DNA from: Lachnospiraceae bacterium
GTDB taxonomy: Bacteria; Bacillota; Clostridia; Lachnospirales; Lachnospiraceae
NCBI GenBank assembly: GCA_900753685.1
Contig: CAAEAB010000114.1
Span: forward strand, 1 to 23,470
DNA length: 23,470 nucleotides
Reading direction: 5' to 3'
Part shown: positions 7,015-13,427 of the stretch, piece after piece
How the letters are laid out: every line of letters begins with the position of its first letter
Position numbering within the stretch: position 1 is the first letter of the stretch
Position numbers and translations under genes: made by a program
The notes under the pieces: generated by a model
Seen by the model: only the letters and a program-made list of their open reading frames with translations
The model's database searches: none
What the model was told of the DNA's origin: nothing

Positions 7015-7129
7015 CATGTTGAAACAGTCGCTCTGCTCACTCGAAAAGCCCAGTAAATCAAAGGATTCCGCCGATGCGGGGCAGAAATGGATGTGTGTTT
7101 TTGTTTCCGCAGAGCGGGTATGGGGAAAT
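7015..7129. repeat. rlmD-tail direct repeat, copy 2 (displaced, diverged rlmD 3' end)
   Basis: Positions 7015-7056 still read HVETVALLTRKAQ followed by TAA, the C-terminus of an RlmD. Against the resident gene there are seven base changes; six are synonymous and one is Arg to Lys. That pattern of selection indicates the segment derives from a functional rlmD of another strain or species and is not a decayed local duplication. After a diverged spacer, 7084-7129 is identical to 5407-5452. The sequence then switches abruptly to the RhuM remnant at 7130. This fits an attachment-site half brought in by a mobile element that carries its own rlmD tail. Confidence 0.85.
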
Positions 7130-7131
7130 AG

Positions 7132-7350
7132 GGAGAGTTGAGGAAACGTCTGCAGAAGGATGTGGATACGGAAAAAATAGATGTTTCTCATATAACGCCG
7201 GAACAGGCGGCAGAACTGGATTATGCCGAATTGCAGGCCGAGCGCAAAATCCCAATGAGCATGGAGGACTGGGCGAAGCGGTTGGATGGCTTTTTAGAGT
7301 TCAATGGCAACGAGTTGCTGATCGGGCCGGGAAAGGAGTTTTGTTCATAA
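7132..7350 (+). pseudogene. C-terminal remnant of a second RhuM family gene
   Basis: An open frame without a proper start begins right after the repeat (a TAG at 7129-7131 closes it upstream) and ends at TAA 7348-7350. It reads RKRLQKDVDTEKIDVSHITP, then AAELDYAELQAERKIPMSMEDW and KRLDGFLEFNGNELLIGPGK. The segment [LF]-x-Y-A-E-L-Q-A-x-R-x-x-P-M-x-M-x-D-W and the following x-FLEFNxxELL-xxxGK correspond to the C-terminal region of RhuM proteins (compare FAEIQAMRHNPMYMSDY in the intact gene at 5902). It differs enough from that gene to come from another RhuM subfamily. The final residues after GK are replaced by EFCS, so the 3' end is also altered. A GGAAAGGAG at 7330-7338 is more likely the ribosome binding site for the helicase that begins at the next base after its stop. 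Confidence 0.7.
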
Positions 7351-10300
7351 ATGATAGAAAAAGATAAAATTTTAGAATCATGGATAATGGTGGAACATTT
7401 ATCTGAGGGAGACATCAATTTGAATAATAAAGCTATTCTCACTCTGAATGATTTGCAGGAACAGGATTTTTATTCTCTGTTTCTGCATGAAATTGAGAAA
7501 AAGAAGTGGAAACAGCGGCAAAAGGGAGGAGTCGTTGTCTATTTTGATGTTTTTACATTTCAGGAAGTTGTGGACATACTTCGTGCAGAGTATGGATTGG
7601 AACCGACGGATGAGGATATTCGTTTCGGAGACAAGTTCAGTTTTGCGTTGTATTTCGATAAGAATCTTAATTTTCTGGAGGATATGACATTCTTTACAGA
7701 AAGTGCTTACATACGGAATTTCAAAAAGGTTCCCTATGAGAGCGAGTTTCGAATATTTGAGAGAAACTTTAGAAATCAGCTTGCTCATGAATTTGATGAG
7801 ACAGCAAGGGATTCGGTGAAGTTTAATGCTGCGATGCAAAATGAACTTCTGCGACATGGGGTCGATATAATAAACTGCCGGATGCAGATTCTGGACAATA
7901 TCGAGACTGAGGCGACGAATTTGCATTCTTTTTTTATTGACGATTTGGAAAAAGCAAAAAAAATCGAGACGGTCAATTTGAATGCTTATTTGTATGGAAA
8001 TAAAAAGGAGTGCATGAACCTTGATAGCAAAAAAGATTCAGTGAATTTTCAGCCGCATCTGTTTGAACAAATTTTGCAGCCGAAGAATTATCCTCTGGGA
8101 AGATTTCCAAGCAATACGGCATATGCGCTTTCTCTGATGCAGCAAGTTGCAGTAAACTTATCCATTGGTTTTGATAACAAGCAGATGAGAAGTGTCAATG
8201 GTCCGCCCGGAACCGGAAAAACGACACTTTTGAAAGACATCTTTGCGCAGTTAGTGGTGCGGCAGGCGTATGATACTGCAAAACTTTCAGATCATTTTAT
8301 CAAAGGAACAGAGGCAACAATTTATTTTAACAGCGCATCAATTGGGGAAATTCCAAAACATATTACTGAAAATAATATTGTGGTTGCAAGTTCAAATAAC
8401 GGTGCGGTTCAAAATATTGTGAACGAACTTCCGTTAATTAAGGAAATTGACAATTCTCTAATCGAGGAACTTAAAGAGGCGGACTATTTTCGTGAAATAT
8501 CGAATCTGAAGGTGTCGGTAGAGTGGCTGGAAGATGAAAACGGGAAGAAAAGAGAGAACCTGGTAAAAGAAACTATTCTGGGAGAAGAAAAGTTTTGGGG
8601 AGTATTTTCACTCGAAGGTGGAAAAGCGAATAATATGACCAATATCCTCACGAAAATGAAGCATATCCACAAATATTTGGAAGAAGACTACCTGCCGAAT
8701 CAAGATATATATAAACAATTTCTGAATTATTATGAGGAAGTAAAAGCGATTCAAACAAAAAAGCAGGAATTTGCAGATGGTGTTCGGGCGTATCAGGAAG
8801 ATACTCAAATGCTGGAACAGGTTCGTGGCAACTATCAAGAAAAATTAGAGAAGAAAAAGAATGAACTGTGCGCAGAACTTAAGCAGCTTGCAGAAATAGA
8901 ACAAGAATGCGGGCAGCAGTTGGAACAGTTGCATCTCAGTTTGAAAGAGGTACAGAACAGAGCAGAAGCTGTCCGAAAAAATATGGACAGTATGAATCTG
9001 TGTCTTCAAGTACACAAGGAGCAACGTCCTCACTTTTTTGCGGGAAAGAAAAAGAAAGAGGAATATAGGGGCAGATTAAATGAGCTTACGAATCAGCTCA
9101 TAAAATTATATGATGAAGATATAGAATGCAGGAGACAGGAGAAAGAAATCAATGAAAATATTCATTTGCGGCAAACGAGTCTGAGTCAGAGTAATGAAAA
9201 GCAGAGAGAGCTTAAGCGGCAATTCGACAATTGGAAGACGGTGGAAATAGATACAATTTCTAATTTAGAGAAAAGAGTCCACGAATATGAAAATATAAAA
9301 AACGACAGTAAGACAGAACCACTGAATATGAATCAGGAGTATAGAAATTTACAGTTATCAAACCCATGGTTTGACGAAGCGTATCGCATCGCACAGTCAA
9401 AATTGTTTGTGATGGCATTACGTGTTCGAAAACAATTTCTTTATGAGAACAGAAAAAATGTAAAGGCGGCCATTATCGTCTGGGCTCAGCAGGACAAGTA
9501 TTTGGAAAAAAAGACTGTGATTGAGGCGGCATGGAACTGGATTAATATGACAATCCCGGTGATAAGTTCGACATTTGCCAGTTTTTCGCGTATGTGCAAA
9601 AATCTTAGTGCTGAGACACTGGGACATCTTTTCATCGATGAAGCGGGACAAGCGCTGCCGCAAGCTGCTGTCGGTGCAATCTATCGCAGTAGGCATGTAA
9701 TGGTGGTCGGCGATCCGCTGCAGATTAAACCGGTTCTTACATTGGATTCTAATACGCTATATATGCTGGCGAAGCATTTTGGTGTGACGGAAAAATATTT
9801 ATCTGCATCTGCATCTGTGCAGAGTTTAGTAGATGCGGCGAGTCAGTACGGGTTTTATCGAAAACAGGATAAGGCGGAGGATTCTTGGATTGGTATTCCG
9901 CTATGGGTGCATAGAAGATGCTGGTATCCGATGTTTACAATTTCGAACATGATTTCCTATGACGGATTTATGGTGCAGGGAATGGAAAAGTACGGAAAAA
10001 TAGGATGGTTTGATATTGGTGGAACGGCGAAAAATAAATATGTCGAGGAGCAGGGGGAATTTCTCTTACATAAGCTCAAGGAGATGATAGATAGAAATCC
10101 GAAAATCTCAGATAAAAAAGAAAAAGATATGGTTTATGTCATTACGCCGTTTAACAATGTGGCATATCAGCTTTCACGGAAATTACGGAAAATTGGCTTT
10201 ACCCGATATGATAAACAGGGAAAGCCGACAAATATCGGAACTGTACATACGTTTCAGGGCAAAGAGGCTCCGATCGTATTTTTTGTACTCGGAGCCGACA

Positions 10301-10650
10301 GGCAGAGCAGCGGAGCGGCACGCTGGGCAATGACCGAAGCGAATATAATGAATGTTGCGGCGACAAGGGCTAAAGAGGAGTTTTATATTATCGGTGACAG
10401 GAAATTGTATCTTGGACTTGGATGTGACGTTGCGACAGATACGGATCGGATTATCAGAGAATATAAAGATCAGCACCCGGATCTTGTTGATGATCATGTA
10501 CACAAGAATGAGTCGCGTATGCAGGACGACGAGACACGGACACCCGTTATTGATGCGGATTTTAGACGCATTACAGGAACGGTTAAATATGTTGGAAAAG
10601 GAACAGAACGTTTTTATGCCTATGTCGTAGGTGCTGATGGAAAAGAATAA
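7351..10650 (+). CDS. UPF1-like superfamily 1 helicase/ATPase with coiled-coil insert
   Basis: The 1,099-residue protein has all the main SF1 helicase motifs: Walker A GPPGTGKT at 284-291 (K290), Walker B FIDEAGQALP (D763-E764), motif III GDPLQIKP (from G787), motif V HTFQGKEAP (from H966) and motif VI NVAATRAKEE (R1006 as arginine finger). The DEAG box and gapped ATPase place it near UPF1/Dna2-type helicases. Between Walker A and B lies an insert of over 450 residues, much of it a charged coiled coil (about 465-665). A 280-residue N-terminal domain of unknown fold precedes. The extreme C-terminus (ITGTVKYVGKGTERFYAYVV) looks like the first strands of a small OB/cold-shock-like domain that stops abruptly. 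AGGAG (7334-7338) precedes ATG 7351, which abuts the stop of the RhuM remnant. Large SF1 helicases are common in phage-defence islands; a defence role here is inferred from the neighbours only. Confidence 0.9.
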   Translation: MIEKDKILESWIMVEHLSEGDINLNNKAILTLNDLQEQDFYSLFLHEIEKKKWKQRQKGGVVVYFDVFTFQEVVDILRAEYGLEPTDEDIRFGDKFSFALYFDKNLNFLEDMTFFTESAYIRNFKKVPYESEFRIFERNFRNQLAHEFDETARDSVKFNAAMQNELLRHGVDIINCRMQILDNIETEATNLHSFFIDDLEKAKKIETVNLNAYLYGNKKECMNLDSKKDSVNFQPHLFEQILQPKNYPLGRFPSNTAYALSLMQQVAVNLSIGFDNKQMRSVNGPPGTGKTTLLKDIFAQLVVRQAYDTAKLSDHFIKGTEATIYFNSASIGEIPKHITENNIVVASSNNGAVQNIVNELPLIKEIDNSLIEELKEADYFREISNLKVSVEWLEDENGKKRENLVKETILGEEKFWGVFSLEGGKANNMTNILTKMKHIHKYLEEDYLPNQDIYKQFLNYYEEVKAIQTKKQEFADGVRAYQEDTQMLEQVRGNYQEKLEKKKNELCAELKQLAEIEQECGQQLEQLHLSLKEVQNRAEAVRKNMDSMNLCLQVHKEQRPHFFAGKKKKEEYRGRLNELTNQLIKLYDEDIECRRQEKEINENIHLRQTSLSQSNEKQRELKRQFDNWKTVEIDTISNLEKRVHEYENIKNDSKTEPLNMNQEYRNLQLSNPWFDEAYRIAQSKLFVMALRVRKQFLYENRKNVKAAIIVWAQQDKYLEKKTVIEAAWNWINMTIPVISSTFASFSRMCKNLSAETLGHLFIDEAGQALPQAAVGAIYRSRHVMVVGDPLQIKPVLTLDSNTLYMLAKHFGVTEKYLSASASVQSLVDAASQYGFYRKQDKAEDSWIGIPLWVHRRCWYPMFTISNMISYDGFMVQGMEKYGKIGWFDIGGTAKNKYVEEQGEFLLHKLKEMIDRNPKISDKKEKDMVYVITPFNNVAYQLSRKLRKIGFTRYDKQGKPTNIGTVHTFQGKEAPIVFFVLGADRQSSGAARWAMTEANIMNVAATRAKEEFYIIGDRKLYLGLGCDVATDTDRIIREYKDQHPDLVDDHVHKNESRMQDDETRTPVIDADFRRITGTVKYVGKGTERFYAYVVGADGKE

Positions 10651-10732
10651 GAAACTATTTGCTGCAGATGTGAAGCCGGATGACGAATCGAATATTTTAT
10701 TCAGCAGGGAAAAATATATTTTGAAAACATAA
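10637..10732 (+). other. Out-of-frame continuation of the helicase C-terminus
   Basis: In the +1 frame relative to the helicase, starting inside its last codons, 31 residues run MEKNKKLFAADVKPDDESNI and on to TAA 10730-10732. KLFAADVKP resembles the last strand of OB/cold-shock domains and would continue naturally from the helicase's GTVKYVGKG...YAYVVGADGK strands. Loss of one base from the AAAA run at 10641-10644 would join the two frames as DGKNKKLFAADVK. It may therefore be a frameshift mutation, a sequencing error, or a programmed +1 shift. It is unlikely to be an independent gene, as it has no ribosome binding site. Confidence 0.5.
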
Positions 10733-10751
10733 ATTGGAGAAGGAGAACATT

Positions 10752-11528
10752 ATGGTCAGAAAACACGGAAAAGAGCCATACCATATGGTCGTCCTGCACG
10801 GTGGACCGGGCGCGGCAGGTTCAGCATTCGGACTAGCCCGATTGATTTCAAAAGAGTTCGGCGTCCTTGAACCGATGCAGTCAAAACATACAATTATGGA
10901 ACTGGAAGAAGAGTTAATGGAGCAGATTAAAGAGAACTGCTCCGGAAAAGTTATTCTGGCAGGGCATTCCTGGGGGGCATGGCTGGCCGGATTGTTTGCG
11001 GAGAGATTTCCGGATAAAGTGGAAAAAGTAATTTTGATTGGCTGCGGTCCATTGGATGAAATTTATGTTTCCCAAATCGTTGAACGCAGAAAAAGAAATA
11101 TGTCATCAGAGGAAGCGGAAGAATTTGATCAGATCCTGCGTCAGCTTGAGGAGGGTTCTGGAGAAAAGGATGAATATTTGCAGCGCTTAGGTGAAATATG
11201 TGACAGAGCAGATGGATATCAGGAAGAAAAATATTTGAGGGATAAGGCAGAAGTAAACGGAGCTTTGCATGAAAAAGTTTGGAAGGAAGCTGCCGGATTG
11301 CGGAAATCCGGAAAATTATTAGAAAGGTTTGGGAAAATTTCCTGTCCGTCGGTGCTGATTCAGGGAGCGGTTGATCCACATCCGTCGGAGGGTGTTATTC
11401 AGCCATTAAGAGAATGCAATGTGGATATAAAATCTTATGTGCTTGAACAATGCGGCCATACTCCGTGGAGAGAAAAATATGCCAGAGAAGAATTTGCAAG
11501 GGTTTTGTTTTCAGAGTTAGAAGGATGA
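10752..11528 (+). CDS. Alpha/beta hydrolase
   Basis: The start is ATG 10752, 6 bases after AGGAG (10741-10745); an in-frame TTG at 10734 lies within the leader. The 258-residue product has an oxyanion-region HGGPG at 16-20, the nucleophile elbow GHSWG with S73, the likely acid D208 (GAVDPHP) and the catalytic histidine H236 (CGHTPW). This complete triad and the HGGPG signature place it among proline-iminopeptidase-like/small-molecule hydrolases; the substrate cannot be inferred. A helical lid region (about 100-175, rich in Glu and Lys) sits between the elbow and the acid. There is no signal peptide, so it is cytosolic. It starts 19 bases after the helicase's out-of-frame tail and may be transcribed with it. 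Confidence 0.88.
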   Translation: MVRKHGKEPYHMVVLHGGPGAAGSAFGLARLISKEFGVLEPMQSKHTIMELEEELMEQIKENCSGKVILAGHSWGAWLAGLFAERFPDKVEKVILIGCGPLDEIYVSQIVERRKRNMSSEEAEEFDQILRQLEEGSGEKDEYLQRLGEICDRADGYQEEKYLRDKAEVNGALHEKVWKEAAGLRKSGKLLERFGKISCPSVLIQGAVDPHPSEGVIQPLRECNVDIKSYVLEQCGHTPWREKYAREEFARVLFSELEG

Positions 11529-11544
11529 TGAATACGGAAGCATA

Positions 11545-11573
11545 TTGACAAGTAAACTTGGCGTGAGTATAAT
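11545..11573 (+). promoter_or_regulatory. Consensus sigma-A promoter with spacer palindrome
   Basis: TTGACA (11545-11550) and TATAAT (11568-11573) match consensus at all 12 positions with a 17-base spacer. The palindrome CAAGT-AA-ACTTG (11549-11560) overlaps the -35 end and spacer. This is a very strong promoter likely to be silenced by a bound repressor, most simply the HTH protein encoded as second gene of the operon. Confidence 0.88.
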
Positions 11574-11611
11574 AAAGTTGTGCAAAGAAAACTTGGAATG
11601 GAGTTGCTTTG

Positions 11612-11941
11612 ATGAAAAAAGAAGAAGTTTTAAATGCAAGTAAAAAAGAGAATGGCAACAAAGATTTAGCAGAAATAGAAGTACAAAATCAAGCAGGAAA
11701 TTGTGCAAGTAGAGTGGGCGCCTTAGTATGTTGTTTGTTATCTCTATTATCATCTATTCTGGCTAATACGATGATTTATAGTCCTTGGGTTATATACTTT
11801 AGCATTATTGCAACGCATTGGATAGTGCGATTTAACAAAATGAAGCGAAAGAGTGATTTGGTAGTTGCAATTTTATTTTTAATACTTTCGATTTTGGCAT
11901 TTATTGGATTTATTTGTCGTCTTTTAGAGGTGAGGGTATGA
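11612..11941 (+). CDS. Small membrane protein (DUF6442-like), operon with HTH regulator
   Basis: ATG 11612 follows GGAG (11600-11603) by 8 bases. The 109-residue product has a charged, Lys/Glu/Asn-rich N-terminus (1-30), then hydrophobic segments at about 35-51, 56-72 and 82-103, suggesting three membrane helices with a basic loop (RFNKMKRKSD) between the last two. This resembles DUF6442-type proteins that accompany small XRE regulators in Firmicutes; I recall that association but not an experimental function. Its stop overlaps the next gene's ATG (ATGA), so the two are translationally coupled. Confidence 0.8.
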   Translation: MKKEEVLNASKKENGNKDLAEIEVQNQAGNCASRVGALVCCLLSLLSSILANTMIYSPWVIYFSIIATHWIVRFNKMKRKSDLVVAILFLILSILAFIGFICRLLEVRV

Positions 11942-12144
11942 AAGAAGAATTGCATTTAAAAAATCATTTAAAGGAAGTTCGTACAGAAGCAAATCTTTCT
12001 CAAGCTCAGCTCGCAGAAATGGTTGGTGTGTCAAGAAACACTATTAGTTCTATTGAAACTGGACAATTTAATCCAACGGCAAAATTGGCTCTTATACTTT
12101 GTATTGCATTGGACAAAAAATTTGAGGAACTGTTCTATTTTTAG
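11938..12144 (+). CDS. XRE family transcriptional regulator (68 aa)
   Basis: ATG 11938 overlaps the upstream stop by 4 bases and is preceded by a GAGGTGAGGG purine run. The 68-residue product is one complete HTH domain: LKEVRTEANLSQAQLAEMVG, then VSRNTISSIETGQFNPTAKL with the recognition helix at SRNTISSIE, and a C-terminal KKFEELFYF. This is the compact YgzD/YozG-like class (typically 65-70 residues) that commonly pairs with small membrane proteins. It most likely represses its own operon through the palindrome in the promoter at 11545-11573 (inference). Confidence 0.93.
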   Translation: MKEELHLKNHLKEVRTEANLSQAQLAEMVGVSRNTISSIETGQFNPTAKLALILCIALDKKFEELFYF

Positions 12145-12153
12145 GAGGCAAAT

Positions 12154-12456
12154 ATGGATAATATTATGATGTTGATTTTAGGATTGTGTATATCTGTTAT
12201 AGGAATTGTAAATATCAAAGGTAATATCAGTACAATTCACTCATACAACAGACGAAGAATAAAAGAAGAAGATATTCCAAAGTATGGAAAGGTCGTCGGA
12301 GCTGGTACACTTATTATGGGACTTTCTCTTGTGTTAGGTTTTATAGTTTCTTTTTGGAATGAAGAAATTAAGGGATTTATTATAGCTCCGGCAATTATTG
12401 TTGGTTTAGGTTTGATGTTGTATGGACAGATTAAATACAATAAAGGGATTTTTTAA
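12154..12456 (+). CDS. Small integral membrane protein, third gene of HTH operon
   Basis: AGGAGG (12143-12148), overlapping the regulator's stop, precedes ATG 12154 by 5 bases. The 100-residue product has membrane segments at about 3-20, 47-68 and 73-92, with a basic loop (HSYNRRRIKEEDIPKYGK) after the first. The architecture recalls DUF3784/DUF2178-type proteins, but I cannot assign the family firmly. It completes a membrane/HTH/membrane trio followed by a terminator. Confidence 0.8.
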   Translation: MDNIMMLILGLCISVIGIVNIKGNISTIHSYNRRRIKEEDIPKYGKVVGAGTLIMGLSLVLGFIVSFWNEEIKGFIIAPAIIVGLGLMLYGQIKYNKGIF

Positions 12457-12486
12457 CAATTAGCAACGTGTAAACGTTCAAAAATA

Positions 12487-12530
12487 AAAGTCCTACAAAG
12501 CGCATAAACAGTGCTTTGCAAGACTTTTTT
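12487..12530 (+). terminator. Intrinsic terminator of the membrane-HTH-membrane operon
   Basis: AAAGTC (12487-12492) pairs with GACTTT (12522-12527), and CAAAGCGC (12496-12503) with GTGCTTTG (12511-12518), around a short loop. The stem ends in a run of six Ts. Confidence 0.9.
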
Positions 12531-12585
12531 AATTAAATTCTGTTAAAAACCCGTCTAATCTTTTTCATTTCTTTTTGGATAATAA

Positions 12586-12668
12586 TGCAGTTGATGGGAG
12601 TTGAACCCACACGAGTATTACCTCACTAGACCCTGAATCTAGCGCGTCTGCCATTCCGCCACAACTGC
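12586..12668 (-). tRNA. tRNA-Leu (CAG anticodon)
   Basis: Read on the minus strand, the 83-base gene has the acceptor stem GCAGTTG/CAACTGC with discriminator A, a D-arm (GGCGGAATGGCAGACGC), and the anticodon arm CTAGA-TTCAGGG-TCTAG with CAG in the loop. It also has a class II variable arm (TGAGGTAATACTCG) and a T-arm GTGGG-TTCAACT-CCCAT. CCA is not encoded. Its 3' end faces the accessory region on the left, the usual orientation for tRNA-bounded islands, but I found no second copy of its 3' end within the window. Confidence 0.97.
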
Positions 12669-12700
12669 ATTCGCTACAATATTTTGTTTGCGACTTTTTA

Positions 12701-12729
12701 ATATTATCAAATAATCATGAAATAATCAA
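12701..12729 (-). promoter_or_regulatory. Promoter of tRNA-Leu
   Basis: On the minus strand, TTGATT (12729-12724) and TAATAT (12706-12701) are 17 bases apart, about 33 bases upstream of the mature tRNA 5' end. Confidence 0.6.
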
Positions 12730-12771
12730 GTGTTTTTTATAAAAAAATTGATTATTTTTAGTACCTTATTT

Positions 12772-13290
12772 TTAGCACTTTTCCGGTTCCGGATAGGTTT
12801 CACCGAAAAGCTCTACAGTCATGGATTTGATTTTCTGAGGAATCTTCGGAGCATCCATGCGGTTCGTCGGTACGTTGGCGATTTTGTCAACGATGCCGAG
12901 GCCTTCGATCACCTTACCGAAAGCAGCATAAGCGCCGTCCAAATGGGGAGCCGGCTGGTGCATGATAAAGAACTGGGAACCTGCGGAGTTTGGCATCATC
13001 GTACGGGCCATAGACAATACGCCGGTATCGTGTTTCAGGTTATTGGCAAAGCCGTTCTGGCTAAATTCGCCGCGGATGGAATAACCCGGGCCACCCATAC
13101 CTGTACCGTCCGGACAGCCGCCCTGAATCATAAAGCCTTTAATGACACGGTGAAAAATCAAACCGTCATAGTAGCCTTTCTGTACGAGGGAAATGAAGTT
13201 ATTCACTGTATTCGGAGCGATTTCCGGATAAAGCTCCGCCTTCATCACATCGCCGTTTTCCATAGTAATTGTAACAATTGGATTTGCCAT
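12772..13290 (-). CDS. ppiB: Cyclophilin-type peptidyl-prolyl cis-trans isomerase
   Basis: This 172-residue single-domain cytosolic cyclophilin catalyses proline cis-trans isomerisation during protein folding. Visible motifs are FHRVIKGFMIQGG (catalytic R48, Q56), the GTGMGGPGYSI loop, NSAGSQFFIM (101-110) and PHLDGAYAAFGKV, with H116 at the position of the eukaryotic cyclosporin-binding tryptophan. The His at that place is usual in bacterial members and lowers cyclosporin affinity. There is no signal peptide. AAAGGTGG lies 9 bases upstream of the ATG. Transcribed from its own promoter, divergent from the TPR-glpK operon. Confidence 0.96.
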   Translation of the reverse strand: MANPIVTITMENGDVMKAELYPEIAPNTVNNFISLVQKGYYDGLIFHRVIKGFMIQGGCPDGTGMGGPGYSIRGEFSQNGFANNLKHDTGVLSMARTMMPNSAGSQFFIMHQPAPHLDGAYAAFGKVIEGLGIVDKIANVPTNRMDAPKIPQKIKSMTVELFGETYPEPEKC

Positions 13291-13325
13291 GATAGATCCA
13301 CCTTTCTCTTATTTTTCCATTCAAT

Positions 13326-13354
13326 ATTGTAGCCGAAATTCCATAGGAAGTAAA
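13326..13354 (-). promoter_or_regulatory. Promoter of the cyclophilin gene
   Basis: On the minus strand, TTTACT (13354-13349) and TACAAT (13331-13326) with a 17-base spacer lie 36 bases upstream of the start. It is back to back with the promoter of the TPR-glpK operon. Confidence 0.6.
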
Positions 13355-13363
13355 GGCTTTTCA

Positions 13364-13392
13364 TTGAATAAAGATATAAAATGTTCTATAAT
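13364..13392 (+). promoter_or_regulatory. Promoter of the TPR-glpK-sirtuin-lipase operon
   Basis: TTGAAT (13364-13369) and a perfect TATAAT (13387-13392) are separated by exactly 17 bases, 36 bases before the TPR gene. I see no catabolite-repression cre-like site or glycerol antiterminator structure between it and the first gene. Confidence 0.75.
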
Positions 13393-13427
13393 ATTAACAT
13401 ATCAAAGGCTGGGAAGGAGACTTGAAA

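Noticed and set aside
5339..7129. CRISPR-like interpretation of the repeated block
   Set aside because: Only two copies 1.68 kb apart with genes between them. There is no array of short spaced repeats anywhere in the window.
9798..9822. ATCTGC triplicate micro-repeat in the helicase gene
   Set aside because: A short codon-level repeat encoding Ser-Ala-Ser-Ala-Ser; it preserves the frame and shows no sign of function.
10734..10751. TTG start for the alpha/beta hydrolase
   Set aside because: The TTG lies within and just before the GGAGAAGGAG ribosome binding site of ATG 10752.
12730..13332. 200-codon open frame on the plus strand
   Set aside because: It lies antisense to the cyclophilin gene, has no ribosome binding site, and its sequence is the mirror of conserved cyclophilin codons.
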